In this document: positions 9,304 to 22,489 of the stretch, piece by piece
How the letters are laid out: every line of letters starts with the position of its first letter
How positions within the stretch are numbered: the first letter of the stretch is position 1
Made by a program: the position numbers and the translations under genes
Notes under the pieces: generated by a model
The model's database searches: none
The model's input: the letters and a program-made list of their open reading frames with translations, nothing else
What the model was told of the DNA's origin: nothing
From: Gentiana macrophylla
Taxonomy: Eukaryota; Streptophyta; Magnoliopsida; Gentianales; Gentianaceae
Assembly: GCA_026214975.1 (NCBI GenBank)
Contig: CM047806.1
Location: 100,495,832-100,559,831 of the forward strand
Length of the DNA stretch: 64,000 bases
Reading direction: 5' to 3'

Positions 9304-10199
9304 CACCTCTTCCACCTCTGCCACCTTTGGATCTCATGGATTTGACTCTTGCTTCCCAAAACTTCAAACCCAAAAAGGAGTTCAGCCCTTCATGAAAGCC
9401 CTTGTCATGATAAGGTCTCATTTTGTTATAGTACAGATTTTTGTAACGCTCAAAAGATCATCAAGAGGTCAAGTCCGCCAGTGCGTGCTCTCTAAATGCA
9501 TTTGTATCACCCTCCCATCTTTTACTGCAAAAATCCTAGCAACCTCTTTTGCTATCATTGTTTGGCTCTCTTCCCCTATTGACATCATCAACAAACGGGA
9601 CAAAGAGGCCATGGACACTCTCCTATGTGATTACTAGATTACTCGGTTGTCCTTCCATAATCTCGCCACCTCTAACCGCAGAATCCGCTTCTTGCATCGT
9701 TTGCTCCAGTAGATTGATCCTTTCAAAGAACTTAGGATCCAATCCAAAGAGTTGAAGTGTTCCAAAGAGTTCTCACCACAACAGCTTAGGTGCCTCGTAA
9801 AGCATGTCAAGTTTCGTGAATAGATTCAAATTGGTCTTTCGTAAACTTGTCCTTCAATTGTATTACCTGTGCTTAATCCCTCTCACATCTTGGGCAAGGT
9901 CAAGAAGAGCATACCGGGTGGAAGTAATATTGAAGGCAATCAAGCCAGAGTAGCCTCCTCAATTTTCCACCACATTCATCAAATCTTCAAACCTTTGCTC
10001 TTGCCTGTCATGTTGAGTTCTTAACATGGTTATGTCATTTCTAACAGATCCTCAACTCATCCAAAATCTCTGCTGGTACCCAACCACCATTCCTCCACCC
10101 ATATGTCCAAAGCAGCCTTCATCACTGAGCTCTTCAACATTGTATTGTGCCCTCTCGTCTCACGACAACCATGGCCCAAATTCATATCTCTCCTAGCAG
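9304..10199 (-). pseudogene. SIRE-like element, extra ORF downstream of pol: middle segment
   Basis: Minus-strand translation, in shifting frames, gives LFGLDPKFFERINLLEQTMQ, EADSAVRGGEIMEGQPSNL, REHALADLTS, FERYKNLYYNKMRPYHDKGF and HEGLNSFLGLKFWEARVKSM ending in RSKGGRGGRGGR. The frame passes across the nested gypsy element into the segment at 6199. Several stops and frameshifts interrupt it. The protein looks soluble and partly coiled coil ('FFERINLLEQTMQEAD'). Its function in SIRE elements is unknown. Confidence 0.6.
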
Positions 10200-10204
10200 G
10201 TTAG
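10200..10204. repeat. Target site duplication GTTAG, left copy
   Basis: GTTAG lies directly before TGAAGTATGC at 10205. The second copy follows the other terminus at 19175-19179. Confidence 0.88.
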
Positions 10205-11916
10205 TGAAGTATGCGAGGTTCTTAGATCTAAACGAATTAGATCTACGCTGCAAATGATGGATCACGATTTATATAGCAAAACACATAATTAAAGGACTTA
10301 AACTACTAGAAGGGGGTTTAAGATCATGTTACCAATAACGGGAAGAGAAGCCTTGATCTTCCGATGTGTTCTCCAAACGGCGGTTGGTGGACACCCTTCT
10401 TGATACACGAACCTCCTTGATATGCAACACCAAGAAAAACTCAAAGTTTTTCTTCTACTTAAAACCCTAGACAAGAAAGAACAAATTTTCTCTCCTTTTA
10501 TTGTGATGTGGTCGAAATTTACCATGCCATCTACACTTGGAATAACTCTCCTTTTATAGGAGAGTAAATCCTTGGTCTCCAAGTTTTAATTAATTAAACA
10601 AATAATTAATTAAATAAAATAAAAAGATATTTTCCTTAATGAATAATTGTGACATGTCATTGACCAATAGGAAACCAAATAACATGTCATACAACCAATC
10701 ACATAACAAGAATATCTTATATTTTTCCATAACACAAGAAAATCAATTCTTGTGCTAAAGGAGATCACAAATGGCGCCACCTCCTAGGGTTTTAGCCCAC
10801 ATAAAATGTCTTTATGTGTATTATATTATTTAGCCCAACTAAATAATATTTATGCATATCAATTAATTAGCCCAAATATTAATTATCATTGAGGCCCAAA
10901 TAACAAGATTATTAGTCCGAATTACGTAAGCCACATCGGGACCATGGACCTATAACCAGAGCTCCAATAATTAATTATTCATCGAATGTAATAAGTACAT
11001 TAATTATTAATTCCTGGATTACGCCACCATAAACCCAAATCGAACTCTACAGATTATAGATGTATACTTATACTCAACCCATAGAGTGAATAAGCGCCCA
11101 TTGATATAATCACTACATACGGATTAACCTCTCATAGACTCGCCCATTCTCGAGTGGGAGGTCTCCGTGAACCCGACTCGAATATCTTATCCTTATTTAC
11201 CATTAACCCCTCGATGATCAATTAGCACACATATCCGACTAGTAGCTAATTTGTCAAATGTGAACTCCCGGATCGATCACTTTCTTAGGGCTAACAAATA
11301 AGGGGATCGTCTCTACTTCCCGCAGGAAGGAATGGATTCCATGTCTGTGAAAATCGAACTACTCACTCATCCGGAGATAGTGCCAATGAGAAGTGGCTTG
11401 GAACACATATTAAAGTGAACCGTAATTAACACATCAAACACTACCCCGGGACAAGCAAAGATCCTGTGATCACCTCAGATTAAGGTTGATCCATATATGA
11501 TCATCTAATGATTTAATAAGATTCCTCGATTACGGAATTATACCAAGAAATACAGATTAAATCGGTCCAAATTCTATATGAATGCCATCATATATAAATG
11601 CCCCACGTAGTACCTTCTACCGACAAATCCGATAAGACTATCACACCCTGAGGTGTTCTCAAGCATTATTGGTGTTTTAATCAAGAGACCCTAAACTCGA
11701 TTAAGTTCACCACGGACTAACAGCTTTAAGCATATCTACACTAACTTAATCCTCACATGTAATCCATACACCGAGTTAAGTGGTTACATACTTGATATAC
11801 TTAGGGTTTGCAAAGAGTTGTATTACTTACAAGCACAAAGCAAGTAATAAGGTGAGATAAATTCATCATCCATTAAAAACAATTACACAAATTGTCTTTC
11901 GGCACTACACCTAACA
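10205..11916 (-). repeat. 3' LTR of the nested Copia-type element (1712 bp)
   Basis: It pairs with 17456-19174 over its whole length, differing by scattered substitutions and small indels. A minus-strand TATAAAAG at 10558-10551 marks the likely promoter. Downstream of it the LTR carries a short open frame (10582-10298) that recurs in the other LTR. This is leader sequence rather than a gene. Confidence 0.88.
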
Positions 11917-11939
11917 ATCTCCCACTTGCACGAAATGAC

Positions 11940-12230
11940 AAGCAACGATTGTTTTTAGAGCACACCCTTTCTCATTTTATTCACAACACTCTCCCACTTG
12001 CTCTAAAAGCGGATGAGACATATCCATCAATGCCGCACCCTCCAAGCACTCGACTTGGTACAATCGATTAGCTAGGTTGTCGACTCGAGACGATCTTTAG
12101 GATTGAAACATTGTCGGTCCTTCCAATCAGGCGGTACTCTCTCTTAATATGCTTGTGACCGAGAAGATCCTTCTAAGCCATCTCTTCACCGCTTTCACAA
12201 TGAAGTGATATCGGCTTATCGACCTGAATT
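11940..12230 (-). pseudogene. Residual Copia RNase H C-terminal tail
   Basis: Read on the minus strand just upstream of the PPT, pieces such as KHIKREYRLI, then DNVSILKIVSS, then LEGAALMDMSHPLLEQVG resemble the end of Copia pol ('KHI.RKYHLIREIV....A..DNLADPFTK...HVEGMG'). Frameshifts and losses are frequent and the LADPFTK block itself is not intact. This is pattern matching by eye on heavily mutated sequence. Confidence 0.35.
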
Positions 12231-15200
12231 ACTCCTGCACCAAAAAGGAAATTCTAAGCACTATGAGTAAACACCGAGCCCGAGATCAACTTAATGATCA
12301 TCCTTAATCTGACTACAAGTCGAATCGCTAGTAGTCAACCATATTCAAGTTTGCACCTGAATATACAAGCATATGATTCCTCGTTCTCTAACGATACTTG
12401 AGGACGATTAAACCGCTACTTATTGCTTGAATCCAAGATTCAACCGCAATTGACTCGCTTTTAAGTCGACTTGCCCTTATCACGCAGAGAGACTCTATCC
12501 CATTTTCTCTTTATCCGAAGATTTGGAGAATCATTCCCGAGAGGTAGGTAGGTAGGACTACTCGATGAATGCCGCAACCAGATATGCATAATCATCTTAT
12601 TCAATAAGATAGGTGGGATAGCCAATGACTCATTCTCGTGAATTTGACCGAATCAAATTCTTAGAATATAGTCCAATTCTCTCATCCAGAGAATCTTGGC
12701 GTGTCGGTTTCCGACTTCGATAGCACACCCATGTTGTTTCCAACCGCTTTAGTGTTATCATTTATGAACACTAATGCTACTACTTTACCAATATTGATAT
12801 CCAAATAACGAAAAACTTATCAATATTTTGGTCAAGTCCACATATTTTAAAACATGTGACTTTTAAATGACCGAGAGGTTCTCTTAAATCCACAAAGGAT
12901 ATAAGCTATGGCAAAGCTTCCTACCAATGGTTCTTTCTGAATAAATTAAGATATCGTTAGTCTCGCAAAAAGGTATTAGGAATCACCCCTATCTTCTCGC
13001 TTTGTAACGAATCCGTTATTCATTCTCACTAAAACCCTTCGCTTCCGAATGAATTCAGATTCCGTTGTTTGGCAAGAAAGTCTCGTGGAATCACCCCTAT
13101 TTTCTCGCTTTAACGAAATCTAGCAAGACTGAGTGGTGAGAGAGTTCAAGGTCTGGTTAACTCTCTACTTGTCATGGAATCACCCCTATACCACTCAACT
13201 TTGCGCTGAAAGTTTAAACTTTCCTATTCATTCGACTCTTTTCTATGTAGATCCAATTGCTCCCACTCGGCCTCGAGACACTCAGTGGTTCTACAATAGA
13301 TCGAACAAAACCGAGTACAAAACTCCATTTACAGGGTTAAGGTCACAAACCAACCTCTATGATCGTAATCCTATACACCCACTAAGAGCCATATGTTATC
13401 AATCACGCCAAAGAGATCGTAAAGTCCACAAAACCACAATAGGTCAATGGTTAAACCATACTCCCATCGCGTGGTGGATTGACATCCCGATCTAGTAGTA
13501 TTTATCGCTGTAATCACCAACAACCGATGTTGGACGTGGTCCGATTAAATCGATAGTAACTACCTTTGGGTAACCGTACTCTAAGGTTTAAGGTTGTTAC
13601 TTATACATTCTATCGTAAGGCTTGTGATAGCTTCAACCGCTACTTTCGATCTCAAGAATCTTATAATCAACCTTCACTGCCTCATTAAGATATTTCATGA
13701 ACAAATACAATCAAACGTATGCAAAAAATCTCCAAATCCTACCTTCAAGCATTAAATGCTAAATGCCTACATTTATGGAAGTGGTGTGAACCGAATTCAC
13801 TCATTATCCATAAATTCACCGGCATCTTCTAGGTAGACTTCTCGGTTTACATAATAATGTTAACCGTTATTTTGCAACCAATTATCTTAATCGAGTTTAA
13901 TGTTGTATTGTAGCACATTAATAACTATATCGTGCAAGTGTATGGTTTCTTCCTCGGTGAGAAACATTCCACTAGAGGCGTGCCGAGCATTAGTCCCAAG
14001 ACTATGTGATAGCCTATTTCGAGCATGGAATACTCTATTCTCTCGCTAAAATCGAGACTCTTCCTCGTATTCTTTTGATAAACTAAATCACGCTTTGAGT
14101 AGTTATCGACAAAATGTCACCACTCAAAACTCCCACTAGCTTGTATCTCTCACTAGACCCGAAGGTCATGGTGAACAAGCTATGTTACCCTTCAAATCTA
14201 TTACCCTTTCCCGATTGAAAGGAAACTTAGTCATTGTTCCTTTGAGATAGTGTTCCTAGACTGGGAGATAGGAATCACCCTTAGCTAGTCGTCAGGTCTT
14301 ATCTCTAGGATATATGCATTAATTAATAGATATTGAAAGGTCGCTTATTTTAATACGGAAACCTTTTACCTTTAATAGTTTTAGATGTGTTATACTTATT
14401 CAGCTTTTCTTAGTGGTTCTGACTTTATCAAACAAAAGTCCGAGTCTTGGATTCGTACTACAAATGTCATATTCACTTTCTATGAGGCAACAATATATCG
14501 AGTTGAATGTGAATCCATTTGTTTCAACGAATCAGAAATGTAAAAATAAATTTTTCTCGTGATATTCAAGGATAGAATCCAAATTCATTTCCTTATATCA
14601 CTCCCACTATTGTAGCTGAAATTACTCGCCCGCTTGTTACTCTATTAATCGTTAATGCACAACTTCCTTGTTCTTCCAAAGAACTAAGCTACCGAGTCAA
14701 GTTACTCGGTTAAGAAAGTCGCTAAGATTCATTGGTTAGTGATCCAAATCACTTTCCTTATCCTATAATTTCTTTAATTAATGTTTCGGTTTAGCCTCAA
14801 AACTTTAGTTAAGATGATTAACACTTATAGACATTCTTTCCCATTCTCAACTTTCCTTAAAAGGAAATAGTCTTGAACTAGCAAACAATTGAGTAGACAC
14901 TACTCGTGAACTGTGGGATGTCTCATGAAAGCGTTACCCAAAGGGGACTAATTTTCTAAATTAGAAAACATAAGACAAAAGCTCCCACTAGTTTATCGGT
15001 TCCAAATACCGCCTAACTAGCTTACACTTTAATTTATGATTCTCTAATTTTTCTATTAGAAAATTTCTCGTAGACACTACACCATTAAAATTCACTAGAA
15101 GAATTTTATCGTCCCAATCATCTTTCAAACCGACTACATTGTCTCTCGATCAACACGATTGACAACAAAGTGACATCCTTATTTACGCCACTTAAGTCTT

Positions 15201-17438
15201 GAAGGCTCCAGAGAAATATCTCTTCCAAAAAATTAATCGCATGTAAGATCAATAAGTACAACGCTCTAGTTACTTACCACTTTTTAACGGGTCATTACTA
15301 GTCAATTTTACACTAGCAGCCTAGCACCCTGTAGAGATATATAAATAGTTGTAAATAAAATTGATGTAAGATAAATCCAAATCATACATTACTAATAAAT
15401 TTTAGGAACATAAACTAAGTACTTATAGTCTATCCTACCGCTCCAAGGATTTAATCTAATGCCTCAAGTGTCGCCTTAGGTAGGTCAAAGAGGTTTCGAT
15501 TAATATTGAAGATCAACTTGAGAATCGAACATCTCATTTGTGACCGCCAATCACCTTTCCTTTTTCAGCCAAGGTATTACCAAAATACCTTTTATGAGTG
15601 TGACCTCATCTGCTTTGAGATCTTTAGATAGACCCAGAGTGTGCCGCCTTAGGGTCGGTCGTTGACTCAAATGAGTACCCAAAATCCTATCCTTTCGGAG
15701 ACCAAGCCTTGAATTTTGATAGCGGTGAAGGCCTTCCTTAGGGGGCCGAAATCAAAGCCGCACGAGGCGCTACCATTCTCTCACGCTGCTTGTGTCAACA
15801 AGAGAGGCCATGGGTCGGCCGTCGCCTCTCCCGCTCCCACTCAATATTTTGAAAAAGTGGTGGGTTTATCGATCATGTTTTTGGACTTGATGTTACATTA
15901 AGGAACAATAAATCATAGGCCCGAATTTTGTCGGTTATGTGGGCTAGCCCACCCGACCTATTCGTTAGAACATATGTTGCCGTCGGACGGGTCAAGGCTA
16001 GAGAGCTCCGCTGAGCCGTAGTGGCTCTTCGGATGGCTCAAGATTGCCGCACTTCGCAAAAACGCCACACGTGGAGGGGTGAAGTCGATTGAGCCGTAGC
16101 TACCGTTGACCACCCAACCGTGGTTAAACCACTTTCAACCTGCTTTGCCCGTGATTATCCAATCCTTAAACATCAAACATTCACGTAGACACTACGGAAC
16201 AAAAACGTAATCTCGTCTTAGGTAAGGTGGAATTCACCGAGAATCCAACACCTTAACCATGAGGTTTCTGGATTTTACTCCTTATGCTTTTGCAGAGTGG
16301 GATTCACCGAGAATCCATCACCCAACCTCAACGATTGAAAAAACCCGTGTTCCTCGGTTTTTACCCTAATTAGTTTCTAATTAATATCAACCAATAAATT
16401 AAAACTAATTGTGTGTTTTATACATGCCTAACTAATTCCTCGAATTAATTTCTACATGTATGCATATGGAGTGGAATTCATGATATGATGCATGTCATGG
16501 CAATTTTCCGGTTCTACACATACAATCTAAACATGTATACTGGTGCGGAAAATAAACACCGAGATGGACCGTTGGCACCCCCGTATCTAATCTATTAGAA
16601 AATAAATAACCAAAACCCTAACTAGAGTTTACTTCTTTCTAACAAAATCTGCAGCTGTTCAAAATCTTCGACGATCGGAAAACCAAACGAACTCGGATCG
16701 CGACGAAACTTTCCAGATCTGTTCCTCACTCCTTGAAATTCAAGATGGACGGTCGGATCAGAGCTTTGACTTGTCAATCTTCCTCAGTGAGCCGCCCAAC
16801 TTGCTGCTGAAACAGACTCTTACAGCAGCACATCATTTACTTCCCGAGGCCGATCGGGGATCAAGATGAATCCCGATCGTCCTAAAACTTTTATCTCACG
16901 TCGAAAACTCCATGATTTGCGATCTGACCGGTCGGATTTTAATTTTAACGGTCCAATTGTTCCCAGAAAATCGAAGAAGTCACAGTTAGGGTTTCTGTGA
17001 ATCCTGCATTTTTCTGTTACAGCAGCCACTTCTCAGTAACGAACGGATACCCAAAAGGACTCTGATCGACGCAAAAATTTGTGGGATTGTTCATCAACTT
17101 CTAATCTTAATTATGACCGGAGAGATCTTCGCTTTTAACGGCTCAAACAACGGAAAAACGAAAACACTATACAGCTGCTAATTAAACAGATCTATTTACA
17201 GAAATTAAACTTGCAATAATAAATAAATTACATAATTTCCTATACTCATATGAACGAATTTTCATCGCTTATATGAGTTTACAATAGATCTAACGGGAAA
17301 ACGGTGCCAACCACAATCCATCTCTTCAACCATAGCAATTTAAAAATTATTAATGCATAATAATAAGTAAAATATCACCTACATGCAATTCCACTTTTAA
17401 ATCGCTTAATTACGATTATGACTATATAAATCGTGGAA
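12231..17438 (-). other. Internal region of the nested Copia-type element, no recognisable coding
   Basis: About 5.2 kb with only short open frames on either strand. I found no credible RT (YVDD), integrase or gag zinc-knuckle motif. A phrase GGAATCACCCCTAT recurs near 12980, 13090 and 13180. The PBS-proximal part (about 16600-17200) is leader-like, with GC-rich and purine stretches. The region is either ancient pol decay or a large non-autonomous internal domain. Confidence 0.5.
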
Positions 17439-17455
17439 CCTGGCTCGATACCACA

Positions 17456-19174
17456 TGAAGTATGCAGTTCTTAGATCTAAACGAATTAGATCTACGCGCA
17501 GCGGATGGATCACGATTTATATATCAAAACACATAATTAAAGGACTTAAACTACTAGAAGGGGGTTTAAGATCATGTTACCAATAACGGGAAGAGAAGCC
17601 TTGATCTTCCGATGTGTTCTCCAAACGCGCGGTTGGTGGACACCCTTCTTGATACACTAACCTCCTTGATATGCAACACCAAGAAAAACTCAAAGTTTTT
17701 CTTCTACTTAAAACCCTAGACAAGAAAGAACAAATTTTCTCTCCTTTTATTGTGATGTGGTCGAAATTTACCATGCCATCTACACTTGGAATAACTCTCC
17801 TTTTATAAGAGAGTAAATCCTTGGTCTCCAAGTTTTAATTAATTAAACAAATAATTAATTAAATAAAATAAAAAGATATTTTCCTTAATGAATAATTGTG
17901 ACATGTCATTGACCAATAGGAAACCAAATAACATGTCATACAACCAATCACATAACAAGAATATCTTATATTTTTCCATAACACAAGAAAATCAATTCTT
18001 GTGCTAAAGGAGATCACAAATGGCGCCACCTCCCTAGGGTTTTAGCCCACATAAAATGTCTTTTATGTGTATTATATTATTTAGCCCAACTAAATAATAT
18101 TTATGCATATCAATTAATTAGCCCAGCCAATTAATTATCATTGAGGCCCAAATAACAAGATTATTAGTCCGAATTACGTAAGCACATCGGGACCATGGAC
18201 TATAACCAGTAGGCTCCAATAATTAATTATTCATCGAATGTAATAAGTACATTAATTATTAATTCCGGATTACGCCACCATAAACCCGGAATCGAACTCT
18301 ACAGATTATAGATGTATACTTATACTCAACCCATGTAGTGAATAAGCGTCCATTGATATAATCACTACATACGGATTAACCCTCCATAGACTCGCCCATT
18401 CTCGAGTGGGAGGTCTCCGTGAACCCGACTCGAAATATCTTATCCTTATTTACCATTAACCCCTCGATGATCAATTAGCACACATATCCGACTAGTAGCT
18501 AATTTGTCAAATGTGAACTCCCGGATCGATCACTTTCTTAGGGCTAACAAATAAGGGATCGCCTCTCTACTTCCCGCAGGAAGGAATGGATTCCATGTCC
18601 GTGAAAATCGTAACTACTCACTCATCCTGAGATAGTGCCAATGAGAAGTGGCTTGGAACACATATTAAAGTGAACCGTAATTCAACACATCAAACACTAC
18701 CCCGGGACAAGCAAAGATCCTCGTGATCACCTCAGATTAAGGTTGATCCATATATGATCATCTAATGATTTAATAAGATTCCTCGATCACGGAATTATAC
18801 CAAGAAATACAGATTAAATCGGTCCAAATTCTATATGGATGCCATCATATATAAATGCCCCACGTGAGGTACCTCTACCGACAAATCGGATAAGACTATC
18901 ACACCCTGAGGTGTTCTGGGCGCATTATTGGTGTTTTAATCAAGAGACCCTAAACTCTGATTAAGTTCACCACGGACTAACAGTTTAAGCATATCTCCAC
19001 TAACTCAATCCTCACATGTAATCCATACACTGAGTTAAGTGGTTACATACTGATATTCTTAGGGTTTGCAGCAGTGTATTACTTACAAGCACAAAGCAAG
19101 TAATAAGGTGAGATAAATTCTGTAATCCATTAAAAACAATTACACAAATTGTCTTTCGGGCACTACACCTAACA
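17456..19174 (-). repeat. 5' LTR of the nested Copia-type element (1719 bp)
   Basis: It starts TGAAGTATGCAG and ends CACTACACCTAACA on the plus strand, matching 10205-11916. The minus-strand TATA box TATAAAAG is at 17817-17810. The PBS follows at 17453. Confidence 0.88.
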
Positions 19175-19179
19175 GTTAG

Positions 19180-21885
19180 GACCCTGGAACTCCTCTAGTA
19201 TAGGATCTAGGGCAGGTTCCTCAAAAATGGGTACAAATGCCTATTGTGGTTCATTAGCAATATGTTCTTCTTCGTGCACTTGAAACTCCTCATCATCTCA
19301 GTCATAGTCCAAAGAAATGCTCATCCTCATCAATAACAAAGAAATCTGCGACCATAATTCCCTACAAAGTGGACTTTCCTCCAAAGAGCTCTACTACAAG
19401 CACTGTTCAACAATAACAACATGGGTTTTCTCTAAACCCATAGATAGTTCCAACCTATGTCCAGGTGCTATCTGTTCCTCAGCAACCTATACCTCCTCAA
19501 TCAACCTCAGAGATCAATACTCTCTGTACAAGAATTGCAGGGAATTTAGCCATATTCTCTTCTTGAAACGTTCTAGCATTAGTAATCCTTCGTAGAGTAT
19601 TGGCAGTTTTGGATAGAGTGTCCTGAGTGTCAATCCATTCTTGATATTGACTTGAATTTTCAGAACTAACATCAGGCTCACTATGTTCAGTAACCTTCTC
19701 TTCATCCAAATCTACAGTCTATTGGTTGTCAGGATGTTCAACAGATTCAACAACAAATGAGACATCAGACACACCAACCAGCCTATTTGCACCAATGTGT
19801 ATACCCTCATTGATTTGTGCCTCTAGATCATCCATGGTGAGATCCTCCAGATCTTCCTCCATTTGATTAGTCTGCTGGCCCTCAGCAGACCTACCAGTAT
19901 CAGTAGGCTGTTGTATACTTGATTCATTTAATAAAGCAGTTCTACTAACTCCTCCTGGACCAGAGGGATGATCATCACCAGAATCAGATGATGAAGATTC
20001 ATCACTGTCTGATTCATCTCTAGGATCTCTGAACTTGATAACCTCTTCCTTCTTTTGCTGATCAAAGAGATCCATCAATCTTGCTTCCAACAAATAGGTA
20101 TCAACCAAATCCAGCAAATTCTCCACTCCTAATCTCTCAAAAGCCCATTCCTCAAAGTCTGTCATTGGTTCTGTAGCTGGCTTTTGTCTTTTATAAAACC
20201 CAAACTTCCATTGAAAGTAGTCAGCCACTAGCTGGAGCTTAGGATCAACATACCCTCTTTTTTCTTCTTCTCCTTTCTTTCAAAGGGCATGGTTGGATTT
20301 CTAGGAGCTGTGTGTCCACTCTGCTGACCTCCAAAGGTCCCAACAAGCAGTGTCAGAGTTTCTTCCACAGATGCCTCTAGGTCAGTAGGTTGCTCAGATT
20401 GTATGTTTGTTCCTACTACCTCCATCTGTTCCACACATTGTTCCCCCTGACTTATATGCTCATCAGCAGGGTTAGCAACAACTTGCTCTTCCCCCTGACT
20501 TCTTGCAGAACTTGCAGGGTCTTGTACCAATGTACCAACTTCCACAGGAGGCGCAGACTCAGTAGTCTGCTGTGGTTCTTCAACAAGTTTCTCAACAACA
20601 ACTTGTGCGGCCAAGAGGGCTCAACAAATTTTTACAGGGGAGGATTCAACAACTTCTTCAGCAGGCTCAGGTTCAAGAGTCTGTTGTGTTTCTCCAGTAG
20701 GTTGCTCAACAACAACCTGTTCTTTCTCAGTAGGCTTGATAATTGTTAAGGGCTCAGCTTCAATAGCCTCTTCTTCCCTCTGAGCATCCGTAATCCTTAA
20801 TCTGCTTTCCCTTTGCCATGTTTCTTTTTCTTGGCAATTTCCTTCATTCTCTTGGTAAGTTGCTCTGATTCAACTTCAGTAGCTTTCCTCATCCTTGTAA
20901 TTTTAGTAATATCAATAATTGCAACTTCAACTGGACCTTCAGTTGACTCAGCAGTCTCTGCTGTTTGTTTCTTTGTCTTCCTAGGCTTTAACATTTCGTG
21001 ATCTTTGTTGTATCGCTGACCTTTCTCTTCTCAACAAATTGGTCTTCTTGGGTGCGAGGACTTAGCAACTTGCTTAACTCGCCACCACCAAAGATCATCA
21101 TCTCCACCATCATTATCACTTTTTGTAGCCTCATCATCTACATCTTCATCATCACCTAATCCAGAATAGGAGTAGCAACTTCTGGCTTGTATCTGGATTT
21201 GTTAATCTTTCGAGATGAAATATCGTATCTCAAAATGATTAAACAAGGTCTCAATCAAGAGACCTAGGGGCTTGATCTTGGACTTCCTTACACCATCTCT
21301 ATCTTCAATAAACACCTTCTTCATGTAGTGTATAAAGAATCCAAATTACAAAACTTCATGCTTCATGCAGATGATGATCAACAGTCTATTTTAGGTCCGC
21401 ATAAAGGTATCTAGACTTCCAATGAATCCCAAAATGGTCTTGGCAATTAATTTGCTCAGCAGGTTATACTCATATCCAATATGCTTCACATTAATGCTTA
21501 GAGATGAAGATATCTTCTCATTTGTCTTTATTGTTTCCATAAACTTCATCCTTGGCAGATTCATTGCTTCTGGATTGGTGGGAGCTTTATTTCCAGGTCC
21601 AAAATGAAATACTTCTCTCAAGAGATCTCAAGATATTTCAATCTCTCTTCCATTAATCGTCGTAGTGAAGGCCTCTCTACCTTCATGTATAACAATATTC
21701 CTCCGTAATTCCAATATATTGACATATGAAATTCTCTCCAGTCTTCTATTGATAACATTCTCCAAACCAGCAATCCGTCTGATTCTTCATCCTATGTTAA
21801 TGGCTAGTTCAGTAGAGTGACAGTCATTAACATATCCTCTCACACTCTGACTAGTTCCAATATGAACATCATCCTTGTTTGCCAT
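19180..21885 (-). pseudogene. SIRE-like element, extra ORF downstream of pol: N-terminal segment
   Basis: A minus-strand ATG at 21885 opens MANKDDVHIGTSQSVRGYVN. Then come RRLERISYVNILELRRNIV, TTINGREIEIS, DLLREVFHFGPGNKAPTNPE and IGYEYNLLSKLIAKTILGF. The 'REI.I..DLLREVFH' block resembles the putative plant transposon protein domain seen in other plant retroelement accessory ORFs. After a poorly readable middle come a basic stretch (KRMKEIAKKKKHGKGKAD at about 20800), a long Glu/Gln/Thr/Pro-rich repetitive part (20228-20760), and an acidic Asp/Ser run with DESDSDESSSSDSGDD (about 19985-20030). The segment ends at the nested Copia element and continues at 10199. Total length before decay would be about 1,290 codons, long for this class. 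Confidence 0.65.
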
Positions 21886-22489
21886 TGTAAATGAGAAAGA
21901 TGAAGAAGAAAACTTTCAAATTTGTGTTCACACATGGTAATTTCAGAGAAATAGCAATCTGAGAGTTGTATGTATCCTCCGTGTATATGTCTCAGATAAA
22001 GCAGAGAGTAGTGGGTAGAAAACGCTGCACACGTATTGTAGCATTAACCACGATTAAATTTGTGTAAATGAGATCTTGACACGTGTCCCATGACAGACTC
22101 ATAACGGATTGTAACCGCTCGATCGTGTAATCATGGTTATAAAGATAAGATAAATATCCCGCTATTTTGCTTTTTGACTTTAGTAAAGTTTGATCAGAAC
22201 GTATTCTTCAAAGACCTTGTCATCGGTAGGTTTGGCTCGGCATCTGTGCGACGTAATGTCTCAAAGAAATCTTTGATAAAGTAACTCGTTGATCTTCAAT
22301 TCTTCTTGTTTTGTCCAATCGATAATACAAGATGAAGTTTAATACCAATGATTGATCCATCAAGTGAGCTCACCCAACATGACAAAGACCAATCCCTTGG
22401 AAACTTCATTTGCTCAATTGTCCAATCATAAATAAGTACATGGAATTGTTGATACCAATGACTAGTCTCGCTAAGTGAGCTCACCCAAC
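21886..22489 (-). other. Spacer between SIRE-like pol and the extra ORF, with a direct duplication
   Basis: Non-coding. It contains a partial tandem duplication of about 115 bp: AAGTGAGCTCACCCAAC followed by AAAGAC-AATCCCTTGG occurs near 22355-22400 and again near 22475-22512. The second copy overlaps the pol stop region. Confidence 0.5.

Larger units (their letters stand above)
10205..19174 (-). mobile_element. Decayed Copia-type LTR element (9.0 kb) nested in the SIRE-like element
   Basis: The minus-strand element has a 5' LTR at 19174-17456, a tRNA-Met-like PBS (TGGTATCGAGCC, 17453-17442) two bases inside it, a PPT (CAAGTGGGAGAT, 11928-11917) and a 3' LTR at 11916-10205. The termini are TGTTAGGTGTAG...TACTTCA on the minus strand, and the target duplication is GTTAG. 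The 5.5 kb internal region has no intact ORF. A Copia assignment rests on the PBS, the PPT next to GTTAG and a residual RNase H tail, so lineage confidence is moderate. Confidence 0.8.

Noticed and set aside
10298..10582. A conserved protein gene duplicated at 17577-17831 (METKDLLSYKRRV start)
   Set aside because: Both copies lie at the same place in the two LTRs of one element. The duplication is the LTR pair and the frame has no recognisable domain.
13133..13495. A 120-codon plus-strand ORF in the nested Copia-type element
   Set aside because: No motif, sense orientation opposite to the element, and flanks equally decayed.
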